NCBI RefSeq assembly: GCF_036370855.1
Contig: NC_088106.1
Location: forward strand, 35,912,501 to 35,976,500
Direction: 5' to 3'
DNA from: Dromaius novaehollandiae
Taxonomy: Eukaryota; Chordata; Aves; Casuariiformes; Dromaiidae
Length of the DNA stretch: 64,000 nucleotides
How positions within the stretch are numbered: the stretch's first letter is position 1; every line of letters begins with the position of its first letter. The notes below the pieces were generated by a model that saw nothing but the letters and a program-made list of their open reading frames with translations, ran no database searches and had not been told where the DNA came from. Both the position numbers and the translations under genes were made by a program. Shown one piece after another: positions 23,331 to 35,709 of this stretch.

Positions 23331-23403
23331 TTGCACTTTTCTTTTCATAAATCCATATGCTGCATTTCACATTTGCTAATTCAGAGAAGATGGCAGGATA
23401 GAA
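23331..23403 (-). CDS. USP36/USP42-like deubiquitinase, zinc-finger-side exon
   Basis: A 73-nt exon between ttgttttgtag and CAA|gtaagt. The frame includes SELANVKCSIWIYEKK, which aligns with the KCSKCKK zinc-binding segment directly before MVPASKRF in USP36/USP42. The second Cys of the CxxC pair is missing. A further upstream exon ending at a GTG|gtaagc donor (23479) is possible but too diverged to call. The three exons together cover only the C-terminal half of the catalytic domain. Confidence 0.55.
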
Positions 23404-23569
23404 CTACAAAACAAAGCATTGAGAACATCATCTTTTGACAGACCATCTATTTTTATTATGCCAGAAAGTAAGGCTTACCACCAACTCATAATGTAGCAGG
23501 AATCTCTCCCTAGAGCGGATGACCACAATGTTACACAAGGCAGCACTTCTTGTGCTTTCAAAGAGGTGT

Positions 23570-24190
23570 CAAGAATGGAAGGCATGAATAGTGATGATAA
23601 AATGTGTTTTTCTCTAGGCAATAGAGCTGGATAAGTCTGTGTATTATAAGCAAATTCTGCATAATTCACAAATATCAAGGTATTGCTGAAGTCTTGACTC
23701 ACAGGAATAGTTCCATGTTCTGGCCATTGCTCTTATCTGCAACAGAGGAGAAAGCTCTGGCTGACATAAGAACATCAAGAAGCATTCCAGAAAGAAAACA
23801 GCAGTAGAAATCCTGTTAATGAATTTCAGAGAAATAATTCTGAGAACTAAATAGCTCATGCAAATGATTAACACCCCCCCTCCCAAGCGAAACACACAAA
23901 GCACATTTTTCCATCAAAACTGTGTCTGTGCTACTCCCCACTCCCTTCTCCCAGGCTCACAGGAGCTGCAGGCAGCAACACATCCAAGCCCTGGCCTGGA
24001 GAGATGCAGAAGGAGCTGTTTGGCCCCAGCTCAGAGAAATCTTGGGAAAGGAGAGCCAGAGAAGGCTTGACAACTGATTTCTTCCTGGTTTCTTCTGCCC
24101 TTCCAATAAATACTTGCTTGGATATAATTTTGGCAGCAATACTTGTGAGATTTTTCACCCATCATATTTACAACTCTCCCTCACCCTTCT
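23570..24190. other. No gene recognised
   Basis: AT-rich sequence where the N-terminal exons of the USP-like copy, with the catalytic Cys box, would be expected. I cannot find a Cys-box motif here. Confidence 0.3.
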
Positions 24191-24192
24191 CC

Positions 24193-24219
24193 CCACACAC
24201 ACACACACACACACACACC
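24193..24219. repeat. (AC)n microsatellite
   Basis: About 13 ca units in a C-rich context. Confidence 0.95.
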
Positions 24220-24465
24220 TCCCCCTCCATCAGGGATAGTCTCATCCTCTCACTTCATTTTTTTATGCACTTACAGAAGTTAATTATAAATGGATTACCA
24301 GTTAACGTTGTAAGGTTGTTGATCAGTAGCTGCTTGTGTTGTGTCTTTCTGTTTGCCAGAGTGCATTGAAGTTGTGAAACAGTATGCCGGCTTATAAGCA
24401 CTCCTGATCTTTCAGTAAATCAGTGCATAACGAGATCTGAATTCCTTTGTTTGACTTTCCTTTTC

Positions 24466-25826
24466 CAGAACTACAGGCCAGGCAGCCTCACCTCAATCCT
24501 TGGGAAGGTGATGGAACAGCTCATCCCGGATACCATTTCCAGGCTCATGAAGGATAAGAAGGTGATCAGTAGTAGTCAGCATGGATTCACAAAGGGGAAA
24601 TCATGCTTAACCAGCCTGAGAGCCTTCTGTGATGGGATGACTCGCTGGGTAGAGGAGGGGAGAGCAGTGGATGTTGTCTCCCTTGGCTTCGGCAAGGCTT
24701 TTGACACTGTCTCTCATAAGATCCTCATAGGCAAGCTGAGGAAGTGCAAGCTAGATGAGCAGACAGGGAGGTGGACTGAAAACTGGCTGAATGGCAAAGC
24801 TCAAAGGTTGTGCTCAGCAGTGCAAAGTCTACTTGGAGGCCAGTAACTAGCGGTGTGCCCCAGGGGTCAATGCTGGGTCCAATATTGTTCAACTTCTTCA
24901 TCAGTGACCTGGATGAAGGGACAGAGTGCACCCTCAGCAAGTTTGCTGATGATACAAAACTGGGAGGAGTGGCTGATACACCAGAGGGCTGTGCTGCCAT
25001 TCAGAGGGACCTGGACAGGCTGGAGAGATGGGCAGAGAGGAACCTCATGAAGTTCAACAAAGGCAAGTGTAGGGTCCTGCACCTAGGGAGGAATAACCTC
25101 ATGTACCAGCACAGGCTGGGGGATGACCTTCTGGAAAGCAGCTCTGTGGAGAAGGTCCTGGGGGTCCTGGTGGACAAGAAGTTAACCATGAGCCAGCAAT
25201 GTGCCCTTGTGGCCAAGAAGGCCAATGGTATCCCGGGGTGCATTAGGAAGAGCATTGCCGGCAGGTTGAGGGAGGTGATCCTCCCCCTCTACTCAGCCCT
25301 GGTGAGGCTGCATCCGGAGTACTGTGTCCAGTTCTGGGCTCCCCGATACAAGAGAGATATGGACGTACTGGAGCGAGTCCAGCAGAAGGCTACTAAGTTG
25401 ATGAAGGGACTGGAGCATCTCTCATATGTGGAAAGACTGAGAGAGTTGGGACTGTTCAGCCTGGAGTAGAGGAGGCTGAGGCGGGACCTTATCAATGTGT
25501 ATAAATATCTGAAGGGAGGGTGTAGAGAGGATGGGGCCAGACTCTCTTCAGTGGTGCCTAGCGACAGGACAAGAGGCAATGGGCACAAACTGAAGCACGG
25601 GAAGTTCCATCTGAGTATGAGGAAAAACTTCTTTACCGTGAGGGTAACCAAGCACTGGAACAGGTTTTCTAGAGAGGTTGTGGAGTCTCCATCCTTGGAG
25701 ATATTCAAAAGCCGTCTGGACATGATCCTGGGCAATATGCTCTAGGTGACCCTGCTTGAGCATGGGGGTTGGACTAAATGATCTCCAGAGGTCCCTTCCA
25801 ACCTCAACCATTCTGTGATTCTGTGA
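24466..25826 (+). mobile_element. CR1 LINE, 5'-truncated, with RT domain and 3' tail
   Basis: The plus strand encodes the CR1 reverse transcriptase core in order: YRPGSLTSI, HGFTKGKSCLT, a degenerate KAFDTVSH block, [11 protein letters not shown] and FADDTKLGG (the catalytic FADD box), then the C-terminal region through [14 protein letters not shown]. The ORF is broken by a frameshift near 24840 and a TAG at 25467. The 3' UTR ends ccattctgtgattctgtga, the tandem tail typical of CR1. The break at the 5' end is the usual truncation. It is no longer autonomous. Confidence 0.95.
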
Positions 25827-26051
25827 AACACAAGAAAGCAGCTGAGGAATGAAGACAGGGACAGAAAAGGCCTCTTCTCCCACACAGGTTGCAGCCCTCG
25901 CAACACTGAGGTTTCAGCCAACCACAGCAGGCATTCTCCACACCAGGGCGGCTAAGACAGGAGCCTGAAAGGTCTTGAAGGTGGTGAGTTTCAAAGGGAA
26001 CTTAGAGGACAACAAAAGGGGAAACTGAGAAGACCACACTGAACTCAGGCA

Positions 26052-28158
26052 ATCTTACCCTTTCTGTGTAAGTAGTATATTTCGCACAGCAGAGTAATGC
26101 TTCTAATGTAGCAGAAATAACTTCTTTCACAGAGTATCACGGTCTGAGAAAACTTTCATTTTTCCTCTCTAATTACGATTTACATATTGATAGGTATGAC
26201 CATGCTAGAGGCATGCTCTGAGCAGGGAAGACATAGCTTCTTCCTCAGAAAATGTGAATAACAGTGAGAAGTTAGTATATACGCTTTATGCTGCATTCTC
26301 TGAATTGCCTTTTTGTGATTTTTGTATAGATACTCTGCTTACAAACAGCTGTTTCAGGACTTGTTTTTCCACTTTAAAACTTATCAGAAATAATGGCTGG
26401 GGTTGAAATATGCAAGAAGACTGTGTGATGCCTTCCATTGCCTAGGCACAACTAAGCTGTTAAGCTTTTGTGATTTTACTCCTCAGCTCCTGAATCTTAT
26501 TGTTCCACATGCACAAAAGAATGATGTTTGCCTGGGCAGTGTGGTTAGCCTACAGGCTCAAAGGCACTGCTTAGCGTCCTGTGCTTGTCCCTGTGGCTGA
26601 GATTTGGATTCCCATTTGCCTGTTTTTCCTTGACATCTCCTCACCTCCCAAAGAATCTCCTGGGTGCTGTAGTTTAGTTGCCTGTTACAGGCAAAAGGAT
26701 CCCAGAATCATTTTTATAAATTGACTTAAGCTCCTCTGTAATATACTCCCTTCATTGAGAGTCACTTCCAGGATTTCCTTTTTAGGGAACTGCATTTATT
26801 GGGTGTAGGGGCAGACAGTGAGGGATCGGACAAGATAGAGTTAAGGAGCCGAAGGCCATGGGCTGAATAGATAGCAGTATGGGAACATAGGGAGTAACCG
26901 CACAGAATGAGGGAACATGACCTTTGGGAAGGTATAACGTGGCACTTGCAAGGAGAAGAGAAAGTACCGTAAATCACTGTGGGAAAGTACCAGTCCGGGC
27001 TAGAGCTTATATATAGGGCTTGCTTGCTTGAATACAGTTGATTCTGATCCAGCACATCGGAGTCCGTGAATCAGACCGCCACAACTGGGGGCAAGTTTAT
27101 GAGTATTTGTTCTTGTACCAGCATTACTTGTGGGCGTAACTGGTTCTCTGTCCCTAGAGCAACTTCTATTATATGTAACAATCATATTTCCTCTGTCTTA
27201 GTTTTGCTATGTCAAATTACATTCTCCTAGTGTGCTTTTGAATGATTGGCACTTTGTTTTTGGTGCATCTTCATAGCTTGCCTTTGTCACTTTTCGTTTG
27301 AATCTCAGTTCCCTTTTTTCAAATGGGACCAGAATTGCTCACGCTATTTTGTATGATCTCTCTCAAGTGACAGTATGAACAGTTCTGTGGCTGCTGAGGA
27401 ACTATTGCTTTTTTCATGATTCTACTGGTGGATTAGTAGTTGATGATTAGCTGATACGCTCCGTTTTGTATCTGGATAAGAATTTGCAGCAACCTCCACA
27501 TTTACTGAGCCTTGGTTTAGAGCAAAAATTCTTGTGCTGCTGCATTTTTGTACTGAGGAGTTAGTCAGTAGGTGCTGCTGTCAGTGCCGGCCTGGAAATC
27601 AGAGCTCTCCTCTGGGCACTCAGTGGGAAATAATGTGGGAATGAGGGTAATTCGTGAAAGGAAGAAACTTGACAGCTTTCAGGAGAATGCTCTTTGTGAT
27701 TAAGGGAATAAGTTCAGCATATGATCTTTAGAGCCACTTTCTGAATGGATCTGAGTGGGGTAAGGCTGTATTTGAGGACGGAAGAGGATGTTGCAGTAGT
27801 TGAGCTCATCATGCCTTGAGGAAGAGATGTAATTATGCAATAGCTTGTGAAGGCAGTACCTCACTCATGTTCTGCAGCCTGTGCAAGACTTGAACAAGGA
27901 GAATAAAAATGTATAAAAGGGTTCAAGCCAAAACCTGTGTGCCTCATAATTATCCTCCTGCATGCATCATAATTAATTGAAGCTCCCTCAGGAGCGCCCT
28001 TCTCGATCTGTCCTGCTGTTTTGGTCACATCTGTGAACATGAAGTTCAGAGGAAATCAGGGGGAATAGATTCACAAATACAGTTACTTTGCAAGGCTCTG
28101 GCATACTGTGTGCCAAAGTCAAGCTGCATATAAGTACCAGGTGCTTTTCTAATCACTC
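26052..28158. repeat. Duplicated segment A, left copy
   Basis: Matches 40135-41983 in direct orientation with a few percent difference. The left copy starts at atcttaccctttctgt, which in the right copy is the last part of an exon plus its GTAAGT donor, so only the end of that exon was included. It carries a 280-bp LTR that the right copy lacks. The right copy has about 25 extra bases near 41460-41485. No gene is recognisable inside. Confidence 0.95.
26804..27083 (+). mobile_element. Short solo LTR (about 280 bp), different family
   Basis: Begins TGTAGGGGCAGACAG and ends CGCCACA, flanked by attggg (26798-26803) and actggg (27084-27089). The other copy of the duplication at 40882 shows the empty site, attggg directly followed by ggcaag, confirming the insertion and its 6-bp target duplication. 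A TATA-like gcttatatata lies about 75 bp from the 3' end, indicating plus orientation and a short R-U5. A 6-bp duplication and small LTR fit alpharetrovirus-like or other short avian LTR families. Confidence 0.9.
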
Positions 28159-28159
28159 A

Positions 28160-29880
28160 GATGGCAATACTAATTTCCTCTTGGATTATTTCTCTGTAGA
28201 AGTACTCTTAAACAAGAAAAATTCCATAAAGAAGTGTTAATGGCGATTGTGGTGAGAAAGGTTGTTTTGGATGCTGTAAGCACTTGGAGCTTGGAGAAAG
28301 CTATCTATTGCTTGATAAGAACACTTTGACATTCTTTAGAGCAGTCAGTTTAGGAAAGAAGAGGGGGCCTCAGTTTTGGAAGAGCGATGATTCAATACAT
28401 ACAAAGGGCTTATGTTTTACAGAGTGGATACTTAATGCTCAGTGAAACTGGGTGCTCTGTGTGTCTGATTACAGATTTGAACAACTTGTAGCTGAATTTT
28501 GATTGTAAACTAGTTAAACATTTCACCTTCCCAGCAAAGACTGAATTTTGCTCTCACAAGGAGAAACGTGTGATGCAGTTTGAAATCAGATGCACGAGGA
28601 ATACAGATAATGGGCTGGAAACTTCTTAGCTCTCACAGTACATTCTGGAGGAGGCTTCACTTGATTTTTGATGTGATTTAGTGTGACCTAGTCTTGTTTT
28701 TGTTACTGCCTTTGAAATGCTTGTGGATGGAAACATGAAGTCTACAGCAGTGATTCCCCATCCTCCTCCTCTGATGATGAGGAGGAACATTTTGCGAGGT
28801 GTAGGAAGCACAGCCCTAACAGAGCTGTCAGAAGGTGAGTGTGATTAGAGAAGAGGGGAGGGAGGAATCTGCTGAAGAGGCAGAGCAGCTGCCTGACTGT
28901 GAAGTGTTCTCCTCCCTGCTCCTATGCAGACTCTAAACGGTGGCAATATTTAATCCATTAGCATAATATGTAACTTACTGGCACTGGTGGCTCTAAGGGG
29001 GCTCTCTGCAATTGGATTTTTAGACTTGACTCTTTAAAAGCAATTGGATTTCTTTGAAGGGGTTAGGCGTAAACTCTAAATATTTTAATGTAAAATTCTA
29101 CTGCCCCTCTGCTTTACAGTAGGCTATTCAGAAAGAAACCCCCCCAACAGAAAATTTATAAATAGAGGCGGTGATGGGGTTTCTTTGCCTTTCTTAAACC
29201 CAGGACATGGGTTCTGTTGGATTTAGCTTTAGGTAAACTGAGACATCAATACATTTGTGTGCTTGAAAAGCTTCTGCCATTACTGAGCTTTTATAGTAGC
29301 AGTAAAAAGTAATTTCTTAAGAACAGATGAAATCCAGAATATACATAGATTCAAAGTATAGGGGATTGCTTGCCATAGTTAAAGGCTTAGTGTCTTGTGT
29401 GATAAGCGGAAAGTATACTCAAAACATGTCCTGGTTTAAAAAGGTGGTTTGGGAGTTTTGTCTATGAATATTTTTACATACCTGAGAACCTGATTAATTC
29501 ATAAGCTGGAGAGATTTATCTGTTGGAAGTCAATTGCAATTGTTTGCTTGAAAGACCAGGCATTTCCCTTTATGGGTGCAATGTCTGTAGATTTACTAGT
29601 TAGCTGTATATATTCTCTATCAGCAAAACTCAGTTCACAGCATGAGGAAATATAACTTTAAATTCTTCTCTTTCAAGAAGGTTAAAAGTACTGCAAATAA
29701 GGAAAGAAAAACCTTCAAATGTTTTGCTGCTTGATTCATTGGCATTCTCTTCTAAACAATGGTAGCTTAGCCTTTCTACTTGATATTTAAGTATTATCTG
29801 GAAATACAGAATACCTTTTTCTTCCTCCCAGCTTTAGACTTTCTCCTCAGCTACTGCCGACCATGGCAGCCGCCAGGGCT
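28160..29880. other. AT-rich DNA without recognised genes
   Basis: Short frames only. The flank that follows duplicated segment A here (agatggcaatac..) does not recur after the provirus at 47 kb. Confidence 0.4.
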
Positions 29881-29882
29881 TT

Positions 29883-30441
29883 GTGTGTCTGTGTCTGTCT
29901 GGGGCTGGGTAGCCCAAACTGGACCCTATTCCCACACACGGTCTCTCCCAGGCCGAGCCAAGGGGAGCAATGCCTTCCCTCGCCCTGCTGGCTGCCCTCT
30001 GCTAACACAGCTGGGGTGCGGGGCCGGCCGTGCTGCCGGGTCACGCTGCTGCCTCCAGCTCCGCTTGTCCCCAGGATCTCCTACCTACCTTGGGTACCCA
30101 CCACCGCTGTGACCGTCCCCGAGTGCCCTGCCCCTTTGTGCTGGGAGCTTCCTCCAAAAGGGTCCTACCCCCACCCACTGCTGGGAGCTGCCTCTCACGG
30201 TGCCCTGCAGCCACAGGCTGTTTCTAGCCAGGCCGCTTTCCGGCCCAGGCACCACCACAGCAACAGCCACAGCAGTCTCAACTCATCTGCTGTGCCGTTC
30301 TGCGCAGCAGCACTTCCCTGGCCTCTGTGCAGGGCCAAACTGAGACTGAGGCATGGCCATCCTGTCTCTGCATGGCCTCGCTGGCCATCCCAGGGCCTGA
30401 CACACGGCTCTGCTGCAACCCCAGCTGCCCTTCCGCCCCCA
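29883..30441. repeat. Duplicated segment B, left copy
   Basis: Direct repeat of 38095-38653 at a constant offset of 8212, about 98% identical. It encloses the five-exon gene at 32.6-37.5 kb. Long frames occur on both strands but none shows a recognisable domain. Confidence 0.95.
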
Positions 30442-30807
30442 GCGGCTGCCCCCTGAGACTCCCCAGGCCTGCCCCACCCCCGGGCACACCTTGGCATCCC
30501 AGGGCTCTCCCAACAGCACTGTCAGCCACCCAGGCCAGCCGCGAGGGCCTCTGCTGAGGTGTCCTGCAAGACCTGGCCCGCCCATGGTGAGCCTGGCCAA
30601 CAGGTCTGTAGGGACCTCCCTGGGGACTGTGAGTGCCTGGAGATCCAAGCAGCCAAGGAGAGCAGCTGCCTGGGCAAGGCACAGAGGAGCCCCGAGCTGG
30701 GCAGAGGAAGAGTCTTCCTACTCCCCAGAAACCCGCTCCCAGCTGGGCTCAGAAACTGGGCCCACAGGGCTGGAGGCAAAGATGGGGATCGCCACGGGCA
30801 CAGCAAG

Positions 30808-30842
30808 GCACTGTGATGGGGGGGGGGTGGCGGGGGGGGGTG
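30808..30842. repeat. G-rich run
   Basis: Two runs of eight or more G separated by tggc, a potential G-quadruplex or an error-prone site for sequencing. Confidence 0.8.
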
Positions 30843-30974
30843 GTGTCTCCACGGGGGACTGCCAGGAGATGGTCATGGGGGTCCCCATGGCGAGCGCCAG
30901 GGCTTTGTGATGGGGCGGCATCGTGCCCTCAAGGCCATTGTGAGGGGGCGGTCCCCGTGGTGACCATGTCCCTG

Positions 30975-31640
30975 CTGCGGCCAGAGCCCCCGGGGTCCCC
31001 ACTCTGAGGAGAGCAGCTCGATCAGCTGCCAGAGTGTCAGGTCCCCAGGAGAGCATCCTGGAGATGGACAAGGAGCGGCAGGCAAGCGCCTGCTCCCAGC
31101 CCGCGGATGGCCTCCCAGGAGCGCGGGAGCGCAGGAGCGAGGTGAGTGATGGGGCTGGAGGCAGGGGCAGGCAGCAGGGATGGGACCTGCATGGAGAGAG
31201 CAAGGGTGTGGGGTGGGCGAGCTGGGGGTGGGACAGCCAGCCCTGAGGTACTCCAGTAGCAAAGGGTATTATTAATTCCTGGCCCCCAGGGCAGACTGGG
31301 GCACACGGATGCTCCAAGGCCACACGGCCGCAGTAACCTCCACCCAGGGCAGAGAGCAGCTCTGGGCTGAGCTCAGCCTGGCTGTGGCCAGCCTTGTTCT
31401 TGCCTTACAAACAGACCCGGAGTTTTCCACCCTTCAGTGGCCTCATGTGCAAACACAACTGCCTGCATCCTGCCCCTCTTTCTCCCCGCACCTGGGCCAC
31501 AGGGAGATGCTCGCAGCAATGCAGCGCAAACAGGTCGGGGCTTCATGCCACGGGGATGAGCAGCCTTCACTCCCCAGCCCAAGGAGATCACGGGCCTCTG
31601 GGAAGAGACAAAAGCTATATGGCTGAACAGAGACAGTGGT
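30975..31640 (+). pseudogene. Diverged duplicate of exons 1-2 of the downstream gene
   Basis: Bases 30985-31141 match the end of the exon at 32588-32884, including the cgag|gtgagtgatggggctggagg donor, at an offset of about 1744. The following intron also matches. The second exon (about 31500-31620) aligns with 33239-33367 around gcagcaatgcag, but its acceptor (cgcacctgggccacag) and frame are altered. This is an internal tandem duplication whose upstream unit has probably lost function, although the first donor could still be used. Confidence 0.6.
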
Positions 31641-32587
31641 AAAACTTTCTCGAGCCTCCTCCAACCTGCCGATAACCGGACTGGAGGTGCCTGGAGAGGC
31701 CAGGAGGTCCCCTGACCCCTTGCAGGCTGGCTGCCTGCTCTGCACAGGGAGTTCACACTGCAGATGTGTGACCCACCTGAAAATCATTTGCCCCCTCTTC
31801 AAACACACAAGGGGACCAGAGCTCGCAACCCTCAGAGCCCAGGTTTGGTTTCTCATCCCTCGGCAGGCAATGAGGCAGCGCAGCTCCCAGGGGCTGGGAG
31901 CACCTGCAGCTCCCACTGCCATCAGGACAATCCTGTGGCTCCGGGATCTCTGGCCTCCAGCTCAGCAATAGGGAGGCTGTTCCCCAGGCGCTGCGGCCAG
32001 CGTGAACTGGCCTTGAAGAGCACAGTATTCCCATAGCTGCTTCTCGCGTGGCTTCTCCAAGCATCTCCTAATGCTTCTCCGCTTCCCCAAATCCTCCTGC
32101 CCCTTTGCAGGCCCTTTCCCCCAAAGAAGGCTCCCCCAAAGCCCACAGTCAACCAGCCCCTACCCTCCCCCTGCTCCCACCACCCTGCACCCAGCATCAG
32201 GGCCCAGCCCCAGCCTCTGAAACTCAGCCGCATGCCCTTGGGATGGCCCCATCAGCCCCATGCACCTCCTCGCCTGCCCCATGCAAGCCAACAGGCAGCC
32301 CATCCAGGTTCCCATGGAGAAATCCTCCCTTGGCCCCGTGGGACCACAGCGAGGCCCAGCTGTCTGCCAGGGCATCCGAGAGAGCCTTCTGCGCCCATTG
32401 CTTGCCCTGTGGTAACGAGCCCTCTCCCTGCCTGGCTGTTCAGAGCGGGGTGGCAGACGCCTTGACGGGAGAGCACAGTCATCCAGGTTGGCATCATGGG
32501 TGGAAGACGTTTGCCAGTTGGAATGGATGGAGAGCAGGGAGGGCAGCACCAGGCTCACCTGGCCTCTCTTGTTTGCTTCTCTTGCAG

Positions 32588-32884
32588 AGGGACAGGGTGG
32601 AAGAAAGGAACAGGGAAATTGAGAGCATCATGAGAGCGTTTTTGAGGCAGCTTATAGGGATCTTATACCCACTTGCCTGCGAGTATGCAGAGGTCTCGAG
32701 AGCAAGTGCACAAGCTTCGGCACACTGGAGTCCCCACTCTGAGGAGAGCGACTCGATCAGCTGCCACAGTGTCAGGTCCCCAGGAGAGCATCCTGGAGAT
32801 GGACAAGGAGCGGCAGGCAAGCGCCTGCTCCCAGCCCGCGAACGGCCTCCCAGGCTCCCAGGCATGCAGGAGCGCAGGAGCGAG
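32588..32884 (+). CDS. Unrecognised five-exon gene, first detected exon
   Basis: The acceptor cttctcttgcag and donor GAG|gtgagt delimit 297 nt, exactly 99 codons, phase 0 at both ends. The peptide starts with a charged helix (RDRVEERNREIESIMRAF), followed by a short hydrophobic stretch (LIGILYPLACEY), then Ser-rich sequence (HSEESDSISCHS) and a basic end. The initiating exon lies further left and was not identified; the open frame continues upstream of the acceptor to 32105. The other exons, also phase 0, are at 33239, 33741, 35710 and 37007. Confidence 0.6.
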
Positions 32885-33238
32885 GTGAGTGATGGGGCTG
32901 GAGGCAGGGGCAGGCAGCAGGAATGGGACCCACACGGAGAGCACGAGCATGGTGGGGAAGGGGAGCTGGGGCAAGACAGGCAGGCATGAGCTCCTCCAGC
33001 GAGGGGGCATTCATTCCTGGCCCTGGGCATTTTCTCTCAGACAAAGCACACTGACCTGGATGCTCCAAGGCCCACACGTGCCCCGTGAGCTCTGCCCTGA
33101 GAGCAGCTCTGGGCCAAGCGCAGCCAGGCTGTGTGCAGCCATGAGCTTCCCTTGGACACGGGCTTGGGGTTTCCTGTGCTTCAGGAGCTGCTCCCACCAA
33201 TGCAACCACCCCCATCACGTGTCTCCTTCTCCCCACAG

Positions 33239-33367
33239 GTGGGCCAGCAGGAGCTGCACGCAGCAATGCAGCACAGCCGGACCCCGGCTCCGTCCCACCA
33301 AAGGGACAGGCTGCCTTCGCTGCCCGGCCCACAGAGCTCACGAGCCTCGGAACACGGCATCACAAAG
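33239..33367 (+). CDS. Unrecognised five-exon gene, second exon
   Basis: The acceptor ccttctccccacag and donor AAG|gtacag enclose 129 nt (43 codons), phase 0. The peptide, beginning VGQQELHAAMQHSRT, is hydrophilic with many His, Ser, Pro and Arg, and has no known domain. A diverged copy lies near 31500. Confidence 0.6.
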
Positions 33368-33740
33368 GTACAGAGCTGAGCAGAGAAGGTGGCAAAGCCT
33401 CTGCCTGACTCCCTGCAGCTGCTGAGCAGCAGACGGGAAGTGCTGGCCGAGACCAGGCGGTCTCCGCCCCCCGGCAGGCTGACTGGCTGCTCTGCATGGC
33501 AGCCTGCAAGCACATGCCTTGGGGCGTCCCAGGGAGCTGCCTTTGCCCATCTCTTGCCCCATGGTGAGGACCCTTCTCCCCACCCAGCCTTTGGGAGCAG
33601 GGCAGCAGCCGCCTGTGTGGGAGAGCGCTGCCATAATCGAGGGCGTCAGGGGCCGCAGGAAGTTTCCATGATGGAAGGATGCAGGGCAGCGGGGGGAACA
33701 ATGGCAGTAACTTGGCCTTTCTTGTGGGTTTGAGTTGCAG

Positions 33741-35543
33741 ATGGTGGAGGACACTAGCAGGGATGTCACAGTGCAAGCTCTGCATGCCTCCACCGGCCTT
33801 CTCAAGAAGGCTCCTTTGAGGCACGGGGAGACACTGCCTGGCAGGACTCATGCGGGAGCAGAGACACCACATCTGCCCGGCTTAGCACCGCTCCCAGCCA
33901 AGGCAGCTAGGCAGGCACAGGGAGGCCCGGAGGCCTCTGCATGTAAAAGAGCAGGAGCTACAAGTCAAACCAAGCTGCCTGCTCTGGAAACATCCGGCAG
34001 ATCTTCTCCCCAAGGCTGGGCCAATGCCATGGATGCGGAAGCTGTGAGCAGGAGAGTCCTGGAGAGAATGACCAAGGCATTAGAGAGGCTGGCTACAAAT
34101 TCCAGTGAAGCTGCTGCCAAGGAACACTTCCCGCTTGTTAGTGGGGCTGGGATGGCTCTGGGCTCAGGGAAGAGCCTGGAAGAGGAGGAACTAAAGCCAT
34201 CCCAGCTTTCCTTGCCTCCCCTTCAAAAACCCAAGCGGGAAATTTGTGCTCTTCCCCAGGCAATTCAAGAGCACGTCCGCTCCTTGCCTGAGTCCCGGCC
34301 TGGGTCTTCCCCATTAGTGCTGGGAAAAGCAAGGATGTTGCAGGACGACGGCAGCAGAACACCTCTTGCCCTGAAAAGCCAACAGCTCTCAGGAAGCTCC
34401 TCCTTTGGTGCAGGAGCACAGACCGTTCCTGAAAGGGAGCTGCGAGGCACACCAGCGTGCAAGGAGCGGCACGAGGCCTGGCCAAGCTGCCTGACAGTGC
34501 CAAGGCTGCCACAGTCCCCGTCAGCGGTGGGTTTTGCCAGCACTGGCCAAGAAATGCACCAGGAGCTAGTCAGCAAGCTGCCCCCGGCTCCCAGAGATGC
34601 CTGTGCCCAGGAGGTCAAGGCACAATGCTTGGACGCAGTGGTGCAGAGGCAGGACTTGGTGCTAAGCAAGTCCTCAGCATCCCAAGGGGCAGACCTGCAG
34701 CCTCCCCACCTGCAAGTGCCCCCAGCTGAGATGCCCCCGGAAGAAACAGCCTCTTCTCCCCTGCAGTGTGCGATGGCAGCCAAAGCTGTTTCAGACACGG
34801 CTGGACTCACCAGCCCTCCCTTCGCAGAGGTACCACCCAGCTCTGCAGAAGACATCGCTGCCAGGTGCCACAGTGAAATGGCCCCACCTGAGTCCCCATC
34901 GCCTTCCCTGCCGGAGCCTGCTGGCCTTGTTGAGAGCATCATTGCAGAAGCTGGCAGGCAATTGAGGGCTGAGAGCCAGGGGCCTGCCCCACATGGCCCC
35001 GCACCGCCTGCCGTGGCTCTGGAGGACGCGGGCCTGGGCCTCGAGGCACACACCATCGATGCAGCAACACCGGCAAGGCCAGACCAGCACCAGAGCACAG
35101 AGCGTGGCAAAAGCACAGCCCCCGCAGCTCAGCAAAGGCCTGATCCCCACGCTCATGGGGGCAAAAGGCAGGTCAGCGGGGCTGGTGCACCAGCTTCCCC
35201 AGGCAAGGGTGCGGGGACGGGGACACCACAACCAGCGCCGGCAGGGCAGCGCCCAAAACAGCAGCCTTTGGGCATCATCTGCCGCGTTGGAGGAAAGCCG
35301 CTGCGCATTCACCCGGACAACACCTCGCAGTACCTGGCAGTGCTGTCGATCAAAACAGAGACGCTGGAGGAGCTCAACAGCAGCTGCCTGGCCCGCACCG
35401 GGCAGAGCTTGGCCCAGCTGCGGGAAGCCTGTTTGCAGAGGAGGGAGCAGAGCCTGAAGGAGAGCGAGGGCGAGCAAGAGCAGGGCGAGGGGAAACATTT
35501 CTCCCTGACAGCCTCAGGATCCCTCAACGTCAAACCCAAGGAG
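33741..35543 (+). CDS. Unrecognised five-exon gene, large third exon
   Basis: The acceptor gtttgagttgcag and donor GAG|gtgagt enclose 1803 nt, 601 uninterrupted codons in phase 0, the longest such exon in the window. The first codon is ATG (MVEDTSRDVT), so translation could also start here. Most of the protein is Pro, Ala, Ser, Glu and Gln-rich and probably disordered. The last 130 residues look ordered (GIICRVGGKPLRIHPD, then LSIKTETLEELNSSCLA and a charged helix LAQLREACLQRREQS). Genes of this style (one huge disordered exon, short flanking exons, fast change) are common in the germ line, but I do not recognise the family. The intron before it resembles the intron before 32588, another sign of internal duplication. 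Confidence 0.7.
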
Positions 35544-35709
35544 GTGAGTGCAAGGGCTGGGCCGGGGCAGGTGCCAACCCTCCCCGTGCTGGGGCCAGCC
35601 GCTGCGCCGTGCCACGACAGCCTGCTTGTGCCAGTGCTGGCGGGGCCCCGCGAGGCCTTTCCTGGTGGGAAAAGGAGCTGCCTTCACAAATCTCCCCCTC
35701 TCCTTTCAG

